Assembly: GCF_038024035.1 (NCBI RefSeq)
Contig: NZ_CP150664.1
Span: 1,798,001 to 1,862,000 of the forward strand
Source: Polaribacter pacificus
GTDB taxonomy: Bacteria > Bacteroidota > Bacteroidia > Flavobacteriales > Flavobacteriaceae
Reading direction: 5' to 3'
Length of the DNA stretch: 64,000 bases
Below are positions 43,765 through 54,428 of this stretch, piece after piece (the first letter of the stretch is position 1; every line of letters starts with the position of its first letter). The notes beneath the pieces were generated by a model. The model did no database searches, had not been told where the DNA came from, and saw only the letters and a program-made list of their open reading frames with translations. A program made the position numbers and the translations under genes.

Positions 43765-44619
43765 ATGAAAGGAATTGTATTAGCAGGAGGGTCAGGAACA
43801 AGGTTGCATCCATTAACGTTGGCGGTAAGCAAACAGTTGATGCCTGTTTATGATAAGCCGATGATTTATTACCCTTTGGCAACATTAATTTCAGCGGGAA
43901 TTTCAGAAATTTTAATTATTTCTACACCCCATGATTTGCCAAATTTTAAAAAATTATTAGGGAATGGAAATCAATTGGGATGTAAATTTGAATATGCAGA
44001 ACAAGCTGATCCAAATGGTTTGGCTGAAGCCTTTATAATCGGGTCAGATTTTATTGGCAATGATAAAGTTGCACTTATTTTAGGGGATAATATTTTTTAC
44101 GGTACAGGCCTTGCAGACTTATTAAAGGCAAATAACAACCCAGATGGTGGAATTGTTTATGCCTATCATGTAAATGACCCTGAAAGATATGGAGTTGTTG
44201 AATTTGACAAAAATCAAAAAGCGATATCGATAGAAGAAAAGCCACTGAAACCAAAGTCTAATTTTGCGGTACCGGGGATTTATTTTTATGATAATTCTGT
44301 AGTAGAAATTGCAAAAAATATCAATCCTAGTAAACGAGGTGAACTAGAAATAACGGATGTAAACAAAACCTATTTAGAAGCCGGTAAATTAAGTGTACGG
44401 ATTTTAGATAGAGGCACGGCTTGGTTAGACACAGGAACCTTTAACTCTTTAATGCAGGCAGGACAATTTGTTCAAGTTATTGAAGAACGTCAAGGATTAA
44501 AAGTAGGTTCAATTGAAGAAGCTGCCTATAAAAGCGGATTTATTACAAAAAAACAATTGCATGAATTAGCCGAACCCTTAATAAAGAGTGGCTATGGGAA
44601 ACATTTAAAAGAAATATAG
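43765..44619 (+). CDS. rfbA: Glucose-1-phosphate thymidylyltransferase
   Basis: RfbA makes dTDP-glucose from glucose-1-phosphate and dTTP. The 284-residue nucleotidyltransferase opens with [16 protein letters not shown] and continues with [23 protein letters not shown], and [11 protein letters not shown], the full RfbA motif set. Its TAG stop overlaps the GTG start of rfbC. Confidence 0.97.
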   Translation: MKGIVLAGGSGTRLHPLTLAVSKQLMPVYDKPMIYYPLATLISAGISEILIISTPHDLPNFKKLLGNGNQLGCKFEYAEQADPNGLAEAFIIGSDFIGNDKVALILGDNIFYGTGLADLLKANNNPDGGIVYAYHVNDPERYGVVEFDKNQKAISIEEKPLKPKSNFAVPGIYFYDNSVVEIAKNINPSKRGELEITDVNKTYLEAGKLSVRILDRGTAWLDTGTFNSLMQAGQFVQVIEERQGLKVGSIEEAAYKSGFITKKQLHELAEPLIKSGYGKHLKEI

Positions 44620-45161
44620 TGACAATAACAGAAACATATTTAAAAGGCTGCTTTGAGATTGAACCAACTGTTTTTGGTGATGATCGTGGGACTTTTTTTG
44701 AAAGCTTTAACGAAAAAGAGTTTATAGATAAAACGAATCTATCTATTCATTTTGTTCAGGATAATCAATCAACTTCTGAAAGAGGGGTTGTACGTGGATT
44801 GCATTTTCAAACAGGTAATTTTGCACAGGCAAAGTTAGTACGAGTTATCCAAGGAAAAGTATTGGATGTAGCCGTAGATCTTAGAAGAAACTCCAGCACT
44901 TTTGGGCAGCATTTTTCTTGTATTTTAACAGGTAAAAACAACAAACAATTATTTGTTCCTAGGGGTTTTGCTCATGGTTTTTCTGTTTTGGAGGATGACA
45001 CTATTTTTGCTTATAAATGCGATAATTACTACAACAAAGCATCAGAGTCTGGAATTGTATATAATGATCCACAATTAAATATAGATTGGATGCTTGATGA
45101 ACAAGAGATTGTTTTGTCAGAAAAAGATAAGGTACTGGAACTCTTAAATGTATTAGGGTAA
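44619..45161 (+). CDS. rfbC: dTDP-4-dehydrorhamnose 3,5-epimerase
   Basis: RfbC epimerises dTDP-4-keto-6-deoxyglucose at C3 and C5 on the way to rhamnose. The 180-residue cupin has [30 protein letters not shown], and [15 protein letters not shown], covering the active-site His and Tyr region. It uses a GTG start overlapping the rfbA stop (TAGTG). The next step enzyme, rfbD, is not adjacent; gmd follows instead. Confidence 0.96.
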   Translation: MTITETYLKGCFEIEPTVFGDDRGTFFESFNEKEFIDKTNLSIHFVQDNQSTSERGVVRGLHFQTGNFAQAKLVRVIQGKVLDVAVDLRRNSSTFGQHFSCILTGKNNKQLFVPRGFAHGFSVLEDDTIFAYKCDNYYNKASESGIVYNDPQLNIDWMLDEQEIVLSEKDKVLELLNVLG

Positions 45162-45165
45162 GCTT

Positions 45166-46281
45166 ATGAAAAAGATTGCATTAATTACGGGTATAACAGG
45201 TCAAGACGGCTCATATTTAACAGAATTATTATTAGAAAAGGGATATGAGGTTCATGGAATAAAGCGAAGAGCTTCTAGTTTTAACACCCAAAGAATAGAT
45301 CATTTATATCAGGATCCACATGCAGAAAATAGAAAATTAATTTTGCATTATGGAGACATGTCTGATAGTACAAATTTGATACGTATTATTCAAGAAGTAC
45401 AACCTGATGAAATATACAATTTAGCGGCAATGAGCCATGTCCATGTTTCTTTTGACACACCAGAATATACTGCTAATGTAGATGGACTTGGAACCCTGCG
45501 TTTGTTAGAAGCAATTCGTATTTTACATTTAGAAAAAAAGACTAAAATTTACCAGGCTTCAACATCAGAATTGTATGGAAAAGTACAAGAAGTACCCCAA
45601 ACAGAGAAGACCCCATTTTATCCAAGAAGCCCGTATGGAGTTGCAAAAATTTATGCCTATTGGATTACTGTTAATTATAGAGAAGCGTATAATGTTTTTG
45701 CTTGTAATGGAATTTTATTCAATCATGAATCTCCAGTTAGAGGAGAAACATTTGTCACTAGAAAAATTACAAGAGCGGTTTCTAAGATAGCCTTGGGCTT
45801 ACAGGACACCTTGTTTTTAGGAAATTTAGATGCACAACGAGACTGGGGACATGCAAAGGATTATGTTCGGATGATGTGGATGATTTTACAAGCAGATGAA
45901 CCTGAAGATTGGGTGATTGCCACAGGAAAAACAACATCGGTTAGAGACATGGTAAAAATGGCTTTTTCTGAAGTTGGTATTGAATTAGAATTTATAGGTC
46001 AAGGAAAAGAAGAAAAAGGAATTGTTAAATCATGTAGTATTTCTGAGTTTTCTCTTGAAACTGGAAAAGAAGTAATTTTAATTGATCCACATTATTACAG
46101 ACCGACAGAGGTTGATTTGTTAATAGGAGATGCTTCAAAAGCAAAAGAAAAACTTGGATGGACCCCAGAATATACTTTAGAAGAATTGATTAAAGAAATG
46201 ATGGAGAATGATTTAAAGATCATGCAAAAGGAATTGTTTTTAAAAAACGGAGGACATCAAATAAACAACAACTATGAATAA
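45166..46281 (+). CDS. gmd: GDP-mannose 4,6-dehydratase
   Basis: Gmd converts GDP-mannose to GDP-4-keto-6-deoxymannose. The 371-residue protein starts [20 protein letters not shown] and has the active-site stretch [19 protein letters not shown] and [10 protein letters not shown] (Tyr and Lys). [16 protein letters not shown] is also diagnostic. The fcl gene overlaps its 3' end by 8 bases, completing the route to GDP-L-fucose. Confidence 0.97.
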   Translation: MKKIALITGITGQDGSYLTELLLEKGYEVHGIKRRASSFNTQRIDHLYQDPHAENRKLILHYGDMSDSTNLIRIIQEVQPDEIYNLAAMSHVHVSFDTPEYTANVDGLGTLRLLEAIRILHLEKKTKIYQASTSELYGKVQEVPQTEKTPFYPRSPYGVAKIYAYWITVNYREAYNVFACNGILFNHESPVRGETFVTRKITRAVSKIALGLQDTLFLGNLDAQRDWGHAKDYVRMMWMILQADEPEDWVIATGKTTSVRDMVKMAFSEVGIELEFIGQGKEEKGIVKSCSISEFSLETGKEVILIDPHYYRPTEVDLLIGDASKAKEKLGWTPEYTLEELIKEMMENDLKIMQKELFLKNGGHQINNNYE

Positions 46282-47344
46282 GGATGCAAAAATATATGTT
46301 GCTGGTCATAGAGGCTTAGTTGGGAGTGCAATTGTAAAAAAATTACAACAAAGAGGCTTTAAGAATATTTTGATTAGAACGCATCAAGAACTCGACCTAA
46401 CAAATCAGCAAGAAACGGCTGATTTTTTTGCTAAAGAAAAGCCTGAATATGTGTTTTTGGCAGCTGCAAAAGTTGGTGGAATCATTGCAAATAATACCTA
46501 TAGAGCAGATTTTATATATGAAAATCTGATGATTCAAAACAATGTAATCCATCAGAGTTATGTGAATGAAGTCAAGAAATTATTGTTTTTAGGAAGTACC
46601 TGTATTTATCCTAAAAATGCACATCAACCCATAAAAGAAACCGAGTTATTGACCAATGAATTAGAATATACAAACGAGCCTTATGCAATTGCAAAAATTG
46701 CAGGAATAAAAATGTGTGAAAGTTATAATTTACAATACCACACCAATTTTTTATCGGTGATGCCAACCAATTTATATGGCCAAAATGACAATTTTGATTT
46801 GGAAAAATCACATGTTTTGCCGGCCTTAATTCGTAAAATTCACTTAGCCAAATTATTAGCAAGTAATAATATAGATGCTGTTTTAAAGGACCTAAAAGTT
46901 GAAAACTTAGAAAAAGCGGAAGCTCTTTTGTTAAAATATGGTGTGACAGCAAAAAGTGTAGAAATCTGGGGTTCTGGAAATCCCAAAAGAGAATTTTTAT
47001 GGTCCGAAGACATGGCTGATGCATGTGTACATATTATGCAGCATGTTGATTTTAAAAACCTGACCGCTTCTTCCCATTTGAAAGGTGACCAAGGCTTTGG
47101 GGAAGAAATTAGAAATACGCATATAAATATTGGCACTGGTGTTGATCTTTCTATCAAAGAATTGGCAGAAAAAATTAAAAATATAGTTGGTTTTTCTGGT
47201 GAATTAGTATTCAATTCTGAAAAACCTGACGGAACACTTCGAAAAGTAACTGATGTTAGTAAAATTCACAATTTAGGTTGGAAATCTTCGGTAATGCTTG
47301 ATGAGGGAATAAGAAAAATGTACGATTGGTATCTACAAAAATAG
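46274..47344 (+). CDS. fcl: GDP-L-fucose synthase
   Basis: Fcl epimerises and reduces GDP-4-keto-6-deoxymannose to GDP-L-fucose using NADPH. The 356-residue protein has [11 protein letters not shown] (10-20), C110 in LGSTCIYP, Y137 and K141 in YAIAK, and H180 in [12 protein letters not shown]. It is about 35 residues longer than E. coli Fcl because of an insertion near residues 193-226 ([14 protein letters not shown]... to KYGVT); the frame is continuous, so this is a true insert and not a frameshift. The flippase gene starts right after its stop. Confidence 0.95.
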   Translation: MNKDAKIYVAGHRGLVGSAIVKKLQQRGFKNILIRTHQELDLTNQQETADFFAKEKPEYVFLAAAKVGGIIANNTYRADFIYENLMIQNNVIHQSYVNEVKKLLFLGSTCIYPKNAHQPIKETELLTNELEYTNEPYAIAKIAGIKMCESYNLQYHTNFLSVMPTNLYGQNDNFDLEKSHVLPALIRKIHLAKLLASNNIDAVLKDLKVENLEKAEALLLKYGVTAKSVEIWGSGNPKREFLWSEDMADACVHIMQHVDFKNLTASSHLKGDQGFGEEIRNTHINIGTGVDLSIKELAEKIKNIVGFSGELVFNSEKPDGTLRKVTDVSKIHNLGWKSSVMLDEGIRKMYDWYLQK

Positions 47345-48652
47345 ATGAATAGAAAAAAAATCATATTTAAAAATGTTTCTCTAGGGGTTTTTTATAAGAT
47401 CTTAAGCATGGCAATTGTCTTTACAACAATTCCACTTTTATTAAACTATTTAGAAAAGGAACAATACGGAATTTGGGTAACCATTTTTTCGTTGGTGAAT
47501 ATTGTTTTTTTTGTCGATGCAGGAATTGGTAACGGTTTAAAAACAAAGCTTTCAGCTGCTTTGAGTTTGCAGGATTTTAAACTCGCAAAAACATATATTT
47601 CTACAGCATATATTTCTATTTCTTTAATTTCATTTGTTGTTTTTTGTTTTGGAGTTGCATTTATTTTTTTGATGAATTTACAAGATTTATTTAACACAAA
47701 TCTTCCAGAAAATGAATTAATAACGGTCCTCTTTACAACTCTTTTTTTGGTGATAACAAGTTTTGTGTTGAATTTGTATAAGTCGTTTTATTATGCAAAT
47801 CAGCAAACGGCAAAAGTAGAATTGGCACTGTTAATTTATCAAATAAGTGCGTTAATTTCTACGATGATTTTATTGCATTTCTTTCCTAGAAAACTATTAT
47901 ATGTTGCTTTGTTCTATGGAAGTTTAAATATTTTGGTTGGTCTTATTTTTACATTTCTTTTTTTTAAGAAAAATCAACATATAAAACCATCAATTGCTTC
48001 TTTTAGCAAAGAACGAGTTAAAGATTTAATGGGATTAAGCTTGGCTTTTTTTGGAATTCAATTATGTATGATTGTTATTTTTACTACTGATAATTTAATC
48101 ATTAGTAAATTATTAGGACCGAGTGAAGTAACTAATTATGATATTGTATATAAACTTTTTCAGGTAGCAATTACTATATCTGTAATCGCACAAGATCCTT
48201 TTTGGGCACTCTATACAGATGCTTTTCAGAAAAAAGATTTTACTTGGATTAAGAAGACGATTATTCGATTAAATAAATTATTTGTTGTTTTTATTTTTAT
48301 AATTATTGGATTATTTTTTGCTTCAAAACCACTTATTAAAATTTGGATTCAAAGAGATTTATTAATTCCAACTAGCTTAATTTTATTTATGACGATTTTT
48401 GTTTTAATACGAGTTTACGGAACTATTTATATGACATTTTTAAACAGTATTGGCAAAGTAAAACTACAGTTCTGGTTGTATGTTTTTGGAGCGATGGTTA
48501 ATATACCGCTATCAATCTACTTTGTTAAAACCTTTGATTTAGGAAGTAGCGGAGTTATTTTGGGGACTGTCTTTAGTATTTTAAGCCTCTCTTTAATTTT
48601 GCCTATTCAAACATTTAGAATTTTAAAGAAATCAGAAACAAAAGCTGTTTAA
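47345..48652 (+). CDS. Oligosaccharide flippase (Wzx/MATE-like)
   Basis: The 435-residue protein has about 12 hydrophobic segments and the N-terminal pattern of the polysaccharide-transporter family (SLGVFYKILSMAIVFTTIPLLLNYLEKEQYGIWVTIFS). It should flip the lipid-linked repeat unit across the inner membrane. It begins directly after fcl and is followed with no gap by a GT2 gene. Assignment is from topology and position; catalytic motifs are not defined for this family. Confidence 0.88.
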   Translation: MNRKKIIFKNVSLGVFYKILSMAIVFTTIPLLLNYLEKEQYGIWVTIFSLVNIVFFVDAGIGNGLKTKLSAALSLQDFKLAKTYISTAYISISLISFVVFCFGVAFIFLMNLQDLFNTNLPENELITVLFTTLFLVITSFVLNLYKSFYYANQQTAKVELALLIYQISALISTMILLHFFPRKLLYVALFYGSLNILVGLIFTFLFFKKNQHIKPSIASFSKERVKDLMGLSLAFFGIQLCMIVIFTTDNLIISKLLGPSEVTNYDIVYKLFQVAITISVIAQDPFWALYTDAFQKKDFTWIKKTIIRLNKLFVVFIFIIIGLFFASKPLIKIWIQRDLLIPTSLILFMTIFVLIRVYGTIYMTFLNSIGKVKLQFWLYVFGAMVNIPLSIYFVKTFDLGSSGVILGTVFSILSLSLILPIQTFRILKKSETKAV

Positions 48653-49429
48653 ATGGAAAAAAAAACCTTTTTTACAATAATCACAGCTACTTTTAATTCA
48701 GAAAAGACTCTTAAGAACACAATAGAATCTGTATTAAACCAAAGAGTTACTAATTTTGAATACATTCTTGTTGATGGAAAATCAACAGATAAAACTCTTG
48801 AAATAATTAAGAGTTATGAAAATAGTTTTAAAGAAAAGGGTATTTCTTATAGGTGGATATCAGAAAAAGATACCGGAATCTACAATGCGTTTAACAAAGG
48901 AATTCACCTATCTTTTGGGAGGTGGATATCGTTTTTAGGATCAGATGATTATTATACGATTAACGCTTTAGAGGTTTATTATAATAAACTATTAACCACC
49001 AATCAATCAATTGATTTCTGCTATTCGAATGTGCAGATGATTGATGGCCCAAGACTAATGAATGTTATCAATGGTGTTTGGAATTGGTCTATTTTTAAAA
49101 AATATATGAATATTGCTCATGTAGGGGCTTTTCATAATAAGGCTTATTTTACAAAGTTTGGGTTTTTCGATGAATCGTATACAATTGCTGGAGATTATGA
49201 ATTGCTATTAAGAGCTAGACAAGATTTAAAAACCATAAAAGCTGATGAAACTACAGTGTACATGAGTGCTGGGGGCGTTAGCAATAATCAAGTTTTTAAG
49301 GCTTTTAAGGAAACATTTAATGCAAAACTGAAGACCGGAAAACGAAATTTAATACTGTGTTCTTTTGATTATGTACTAGCATTAACTAAATATTTTATAA
49401 AAAAAGTACTCCATGCGACTGTTAGATAG
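48653..49429 (+). CDS. GT2-family glycosyltransferase
   Basis: The 258-residue GT-A fold enzyme has the opening FTIITATFNSEKTLKNTIESVLNQ, typical of GT2. ILVDGKSTDKT holds the nucleotide site, WISEKDTGIYNAFNKGI is a family pattern, and FLGSDD (about 100-105) is the metal-binding DXD equivalent. It adds one sugar of the repeat unit; the donor is unknown. The next gene overlaps its end by 17 bases. Confidence 0.9.
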   Translation: MEKKTFFTIITATFNSEKTLKNTIESVLNQRVTNFEYILVDGKSTDKTLEIIKSYENSFKEKGISYRWISEKDTGIYNAFNKGIHLSFGRWISFLGSDDYYTINALEVYYNKLLTTNQSIDFCYSNVQMIDGPRLMNVINGVWNWSIFKKYMNIAHVGAFHNKAYFTKFGFFDESYTIAGDYELLLRARQDLKTIKADETTVYMSAGGVSNNQVFKAFKETFNAKLKTGKRNLILCSFDYVLALTKYFIKKVLHATVR

Positions 49430-50600
49430 ATATATCGTTTTTAGTAGTGTTTTTGCATTATTTACCGAAGACTTTAGTTTTCATTACGGTATTGATTGGA
49501 AACTTTTCTATCTAATTATTGCGATTAACTTTTTAATACTTTCTATAAAAAAGAACCTTTTTTTACATAAAAATATTGGAGTTGTTTTAGGGTTTTTAGC
49601 GGTTCATGGAGTTGTTTCATTTATCATTTTTAAGAATCCTTTTTCTTCGTTGATTTCACAATTAGTAGGGATTAGTTTTTGTAGTATTTATTATTATAGT
49701 TTTTTAAGGACCTACGGTTCTAAATTTCTTTTTAAAGAATATGCTAACACTGCATTTTATTTGGCAATACTTGCGTTACCGATGTTTGTTTTAAAAATAA
49801 ACATGTTTACACCAGGAAGATTAAATGGCATCATGTCAGAACCGGCACATTATGCAACTGTTATGCTTCCTGCCTTGTACGTTTTGTTTCGACAAAAGCA
49901 TTTTTATAAAGCTGCTATAATTTTTGTCACAATTTTGCTTTCAAAATCTTTTATAGGGTTTATTGGTGTTTTTTTAATTCTAGTAATTCCCCTTTTAAAG
50001 GTAAAATACTTTTTAAAGTATGCAATCGTGGTTTTTGCTGTTTTATGTGCCAGTGGATATTATATTAGTCTTTATTGGAATGAAAAACCAATTGAAGGTA
50101 ACGAGAATTTTTTGGTACTTAGAATTAAAGATACCCAAGCCTCTTTAGAGGCGGTGTATACAGGAAAATTTGAAAACACGACCAATTTAAGCTCTTATGC
50201 CTTATTAAGCAATACATTTATTGCTTCCCATATTTTTTATGAGCACCCACTAGGAACAGGTTTGGGATCATATCAGTATGAATATCAAAAAAGATATAAC
50301 TTATTAAGCCCGCCGCCTTATTTAATTGAGTTGAAACAGTCAAAAATAAATCAGCAGGATGCCAATTCATTATTTTTAAGAATACTTGCAGATTTAGGAG
50401 TTTTCGGATTACTATTTGTTGGTTTTTTTGTGTATAAGAGTATTTTATTATTTAAAAAGGATACCAGAGTAATACAACAGGGAGCCTTCTTTTATTTAGC
50501 AATTAAATTAGTGAGAGAAGGTCATTATTTTCCACCAGAATTTTATTTTTTAACCCTTATATTTTTAAAAGATTTTGATGAAGATACTACATATAGTTGA
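49413..50600 (+). CDS. Wzy-like polysaccharide polymerase (multi-pass membrane protein)
   Basis: The 395-residue protein has about 9-11 hydrophobic segments and a hydrophilic loop (about 215-310) of the kind found in Wzy/O-antigen-ligase proteins. The loop contains HPLGTGLGSYQYEY, like the Wzy_C pattern GxGxGxF. It is very likely the polymerase or one of two ligase-type proteins in this cluster, with the product of 51662. Overlaps the next gene by 23 bases. Confidence 0.75.
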   Translation: MRLLDRYIVFSSVFALFTEDFSFHYGIDWKLFYLIIAINFLILSIKKNLFLHKNIGVVLGFLAVHGVVSFIIFKNPFSSLISQLVGISFCSIYYYSFLRTYGSKFLFKEYANTAFYLAILALPMFVLKINMFTPGRLNGIMSEPAHYATVMLPALYVLFRQKHFYKAAIIFVTILLSKSFIGFIGVFLILVIPLLKVKYFLKYAIVVFAVLCASGYYISLYWNEKPIEGNENFLVLRIKDTQASLEAVYTGKFENTTNLSSYALLSNTFIASHIFYEHPLGTGLGSYQYEYQKRYNLLSPPPYLIELKQSKINQQDANSLFLRILADLGVFGLLFVGFFVYKSILLFKKDTRVIQQGAFFYLAIKLVREGHYFPPEFYFLTLIFLKDFDEDTTYS

Positions 50601-51669
50601 AGATTTTTCGCTAGAAAGTGGAGGGGTAAGAACGGTTGTTAAAGCCTTGAATTCAGAACTCATATCTAACGGCTACGATTCTTTAATTCTATCTGAAAAG
50701 AAAGAAAAAGAAGACGATGTAGTTGTTGTTAAAGGTAGAGATTTACCATGGAAATACTCAAAGAATTGGTCTCGTACCTTATTAGATATACACAAGAGCA
50801 AGCCCATTGATTGTATTCATATTCATGGAGTATGGATGTATCCGCAATTTATTGCATCAAAATTTGCTATAGAACATAAGATTCCTTTTGTGCTTTCTCC
50901 ACACGGAATGTATGAGCCATGGTTATGGAAACAAGGAGGGTTAAAAAAGAAATTATATTTTAATCTTTTAGCAAAAAAGAAGTTTAGTAAATCAGCAGTT
51001 TTACATGCGATAACCAAATCAGAGAAAGAGAATTTACAGCACTTATTTGCAGACTCAACAGTTCAAGAAATTCCAAATTTAATTAAAACTAGACAAGTTG
51101 GTTTCGAAGATAAATTAGAAAAAAAAACCAGCGAAAAATACCTATTATTTATAGGTCGATTAGATCCCATAAAAGGCATAGATGTATTTATTAAAGCCTT
51201 TTCTCAACTATCTTCAAATGAGTTTACACTTAAAATAGCGGGTGCTTTTAACTCTTATAAAAATGAATTAGAAAGCTATGTAAAGGAATGTAATCTTGAT
51301 AAAGGCAAGGTTGAGTTTTTAGGTTTTGTGAAAGAGAAAACGGTCCTAATAGAGAATGCTTTTATTGTTGTTACGCCATCGCATTCTGAAGTTATTGGAA
51401 TGGTAAATTTAGAAGCAGCAATCTTAAAGACACCTGTAATTTCTACCCATCAAACAGGATTGGATCCAGGCTGGAACTCAAACGGGGGCATGTTAGTAAA
51501 TCCAACTGTCTCAGAAGTTACAGCAGCACTTAAAACAGCTTTAAGCTGGACAGTTTTAGAAAGAAATGAATATGGAAATACGCTTAGTGATTTTGTTACT
51601 AAAAAGTATTCTTGGGAACATCGACTTTTAGATTGGGTACATTTGTATGAAAATTTAAAGGATGGATAA
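50578..51669 (+). CDS. GT4-family glycosyltransferase
   Basis: From the ATG at 50578 the protein has 363 residues. GT-B motifs are present: EDFSLESGGVRTVVKAL at the N-terminus, HIHGVWMYPQFIASKFA, LSPHGMYEPWLW, then YLLFIGRLDPIKGIDVFIKAF and a C-terminal EVIGMVNLEAAILKTPVI (ExxxxxxxE). It lies within the polymer cluster, overlapping both neighbours. The donor sugar is not predictable. Confidence 0.92.
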   Translation: MKILHIVEDFSLESGGVRTVVKALNSELISNGYDSLILSEKKEKEDDVVVVKGRDLPWKYSKNWSRTLLDIHKSKPIDCIHIHGVWMYPQFIASKFAIEHKIPFVLSPHGMYEPWLWKQGGLKKKLYFNLLAKKKFSKSAVLHAITKSEKENLQHLFADSTVQEIPNLIKTRQVGFEDKLEKKTSEKYLLFIGRLDPIKGIDVFIKAFSQLSSNEFTLKIAGAFNSYKNELESYVKECNLDKGKVEFLGFVKEKTVLIENAFIVVTPSHSEVIGMVNLEAAILKTPVISTHQTGLDPGWNSNGGMLVNPTVSEVTAALKTALSWTVLERNEYGNTLSDFVTKKYSWEHRLLDWVHLYENLKDG

Positions 51670-52903
51670 AGCAATTAAACAAATTACAAAAGGGCTTTTT
51701 TTAGCGCTAGCAATGTTTCCATTAATGAAAGAGAACATTGGGTCTTTGAGCATTATTTTATGTGCTCTTTTTGTGATTTATGACGTTGTTAGATTAAAGA
51801 AACCTAGAAAAGTAACAAAAGAATTACTCTTGTTTACTCTTGTGTTTTGGATGTATTTTCTACATGCAATTTTCACACTTGATTCTAGTTTAGATACCAT
51901 ATTATTTCATCTCCCTTTTTTAATTTTTCCATTATTGTTTTTTTATAGACCAGTATATATAAATGCTGCTTTTTTAGAAAAGTCACTCCTTGTATATAAA
52001 GCAAGCTTATTGCTTCAATGTGCTCTTTTCTTAATAACTTTTTTAAAAGAAAATACTTTAGCACAAGTGTTTGAAATTAGTAATGAAAACATTCCATTTT
52101 TTAGAACCTATGTAACAGAGCATGCATTTGTAGAAATTCATCCAACGTATTTTTCTATGCTTTTGCTAATTAGTTTGTCCTTGTCTCTTTTTTATAAGTA
52201 TAAAGAAAAATCAATCAGTCAAAAATGGTTTAATAGAATTAATATACTCTGTGCAACTGTCTTTATTTTTATCTATGCTTCTAAGGCCGTGATGCTTATT
52301 TTAGGGCTTACAGTATTGGTGTATGTTTTTCAGTTACTAAAAAGCAAGAACCCCAAAAAAGCTGGGATACAAATTGCCGGTATTTTTTTACTTGGAATTT
52401 TGCTGATTTTTTCATTTAAAAATATTCTTATAGATCGATTTGATGAGGTTCGAACCGAAATAAATAGACCTTTGGTGGGTGATTATCACAATTCAATAAA
52501 TATCCGTGTTGCCATCTTTCATTGTTCAAAAAAATTATTTTCTAGCTTGCCCGTATTTGGGTACGGATCTTCTTTGCAAGCTGAGTTAAATGAATGTTAT
52601 GAGGCCAACTACGATAGTAATTTTTATAAGATTTCTACCTACAATACACATAACTATTATGTTCATTTGCTTTTATATGGTGGTTGGCTTTTTTTATTGA
52701 CTTTTCTACTGTACTTCCTTTTCCTTTTTAGAAAATTTAACAAATCAACCATTGTTTTGTTGTTTTTAACACAGGTATTGCTTATAAATCTTTCCGAAAA
52801 CTTCTTTTCTAGACATTATGGAATTATAATTTTTATGTACTTTGTAACACTGTTTAGTGTGCTGCAAAAAGAGCAAGTAAAAAAGAAAGAAAATATCGTA
52901 TGA
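51662..52903 (+). CDS. O-antigen ligase/polymerase-like membrane protein
   Basis: The 413-residue protein has about 10-12 hydrophobic segments. The loop between later helices (about 250-335) carries RVAIFHCSKKLFSSLPVFGYG and YNTHNYYVHLLLYGGW, a pattern seen in Wzy_C-domain ligases and polymerases. It is the second such protein in the cluster. Which of the two polymerises and which ligates cannot be said. It overlaps both neighbours by a few bases. Confidence 0.8.
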   Translation: MDKAIKQITKGLFLALAMFPLMKENIGSLSIILCALFVIYDVVRLKKPRKVTKELLLFTLVFWMYFLHAIFTLDSSLDTILFHLPFLIFPLLFFYRPVYINAAFLEKSLLVYKASLLLQCALFLITFLKENTLAQVFEISNENIPFFRTYVTEHAFVEIHPTYFSMLLLISLSLSLFYKYKEKSISQKWFNRINILCATVFIFIYASKAVMLILGLTVLVYVFQLLKSKNPKKAGIQIAGIFLLGILLIFSFKNILIDRFDEVRTEINRPLVGDYHNSINIRVAIFHCSKKLFSSLPVFGYGSSLQAELNECYEANYDSNFYKISTYNTHNYYVHLLLYGGWLFLLTFLLYFLFLFRKFNKSTIVLLFLTQVLLINLSENFFSRHYGIIIFMYFVTLFSVLQKEQVKKKENIV

Positions 52904-53859
52904 AAAAGAAAATCTTAGTAACAGGAGGTTCTGGTTTTATCGGAACTAATCTGATTGATTTTTATAAAGATTCTAGCGAAATTTTAAATATTGATATTGT
53001 AAAGCCACGCAATAAAGCACACCTTGTTTATTGGGAAAAAGTAGACATACTTGAGCTCAAAAACCTCACTAAAAAAATTGAAGAATTTTCTCCAGATATT
53101 ATTTTTCATATGGCAGCACGAACCGATTTAGAGGGTAAAACATTGCAAGCGTATGAGGCAAATACAACGGGAGTAAAAAACATAATTTCTGCTATTGAAA
53201 ACGTTGAAAATCTAGAAAAAATAATTTTTGCATCTAGCAGATTGGTTTGTGAAATAGGGTATGAGCCAAAAGATGAATTTGATTATAAACCTTCTACAAT
53301 TTATGGTGAAAGTAAAATAATTGGTGAGAAAATTGTTAGAGAATCTACTGCATTACAAGCAGATTGGATACTTGTAAGACCAACTTCTTTATGGGGACCT
53401 TGGTTTGAAATACCGTATAAGAATTTTTTTACAAGCATAAAAAAGAAGCTATATTTTCATCCAAAAGGAAAAGAAATTTACAAAAAATTTGGCTTTGTTT
53501 TAAACAGCGTTTATATTTTAGATGCATTTTTAAAAGACAGCTCCTTGCATTCAAAAACAGTTTATTTATCTGATTTTAAAGCTTTAGAAGTAGGTCATTG
53601 GGCCAATTTAATTTCACAAGATTTTCATCATAAAAACACAAAACAATTACCCTATTTTTTGTTAAAAGCAATTGCAGTATTGGGTGATTTAGCTAAAAAG
53701 GGTGGGTATAAAAATCCACCATTAACAACATTCCGATTAAACAACTTAGTAACACCTATGGATTTTAATACTTTAGAAGTGCAAAATATTGTAGGAGAAT
53801 TGCCGTTTACATTAAGGCAAGCGACAAAGATCACCTGTACATGGTTAAAAGAGCACTAG
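52900..53859 (+). CDS. NAD-dependent epimerase/dehydratase
   Basis: The 319-residue extended short-chain-dehydrogenase fold has VTGGSGFIGTNLIDF (about 6-20) for NAD and YGESK (about 144-148) with the Tyr-Lys pair, preceded by FASSRLV. The C-terminal part is not characteristic of RfbD, GalE or WbpP, so the substrate is open. It might reduce or epimerise one of the dTDP- or GDP-keto sugars made upstream. ATG overlaps the preceding stop (ATGA). Confidence 0.85.
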   Translation: MKKKILVTGGSGFIGTNLIDFYKDSSEILNIDIVKPRNKAHLVYWEKVDILELKNLTKKIEEFSPDIIFHMAARTDLEGKTLQAYEANTTGVKNIISAIENVENLEKIIFASSRLVCEIGYEPKDEFDYKPSTIYGESKIIGEKIVRESTALQADWILVRPTSLWGPWFEIPYKNFFTSIKKKLYFHPKGKEIYKKFGFVLNSVYILDAFLKDSSLHSKTVYLSDFKALEVGHWANLISQDFHHKNTKQLPYFLLKAIAVLGDLAKKGGYKNPPLTTFRLNNLVTPMDFNTLEVQNIVGELPFTLRQATKITCTWLKEH

Positions 53860-54428
53860 AATATCAAAATTTAAAAGCTTTCTCTGTACCTAAAGGGTTT
53901 AGAGGAAAATCGAAACTAGTGGTGCAACTTTGGTGGATTATTGAGAGCACCCTATTTGCATGGTCACCTCAATTTTTTTATGGATGGCGTCGATTTTTGC
54001 TGCGTTCTTTTGGCGCTAAAATTGGCAAAAATGTTTTAATCCGTTCATCTGTAAGATGTACATATCCATGGAAAATCTCAATAGGTGATTATTCTTGGAT
54101 TGGAGAAAATTGTACTTTATATAGTCTAGGAGAAATTAGTATTGGAGAAAACGTTGCTATTGCACACGATGTTTACTTGAATACCGGGTCGCATGATTAT
54201 CAATCTACAAAATTTGAAATTGGAGCAAAAAAAGTAATAGTAGAAGATGAATGTTGGATTACAAACGATGTGTATGTTGCGCCAGGTGTAACCATAGAAA
54301 AGGGCTGTGTTGTAGGTGCTAGAAGCAGTGTTTTTAAAAGTTTACCTGAAGGATGGGTCTGCTATGGAAACCCCGCAAAACCAATAAAAAAAAGAATTGA
54401 AAAAGAAACTCACCATTATAGGGATTAA
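53841..54428 (+). CDS. WcaF-like hexapeptide-repeat acetyltransferase
   Basis: The 195-residue protein has an N-terminal WcaF-like helix region (WWIIESTLFAWSPQFFYGWRRFLLRSFGAKIG). It then shows left-handed beta-helix hexapeptide repeats (about 58-175), including IGENCTLYSLGEISIGENVAI, HDVYLNTGSHDY with the likely catalytic His, and WITNDVYVAPGVTI. WcaF acetylates fucose in colanic acid; here GDP-fucose genes are in the same cluster. It overlaps the epimerase and the next glycosyltransferase. Confidence 0.9.
   Translation: MVKRALEYQNLKAFSVPKGFRGKSKLVVQLWWIIESTLFAWSPQFFYGWRRFLLRSFGAKIGKNVLIRSSVRCTYPWKISIGDYSWIGENCTLYSLGEISIGENVAIAHDVYLNTGSHDYQSTKFEIGAKKVIVEDECWITNDVYVAPGVTIEKGCVVGARSSVFKSLPEGWVCYGNPAKPIKKRIEKETHHYRD

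Noticed and set aside
46850..46960. Possible frameshift or pseudogene in fcl
   Set aside because: The extra segment is in frame, is flanked by intact catalytic motifs and the gene ends at a normal stop.
46611..47214. Antisense ORFs of 124-137 codons inside fcl
   Set aside because: They lie wholly within a gene with intact motifs, show no family pattern and no promoter of their own.
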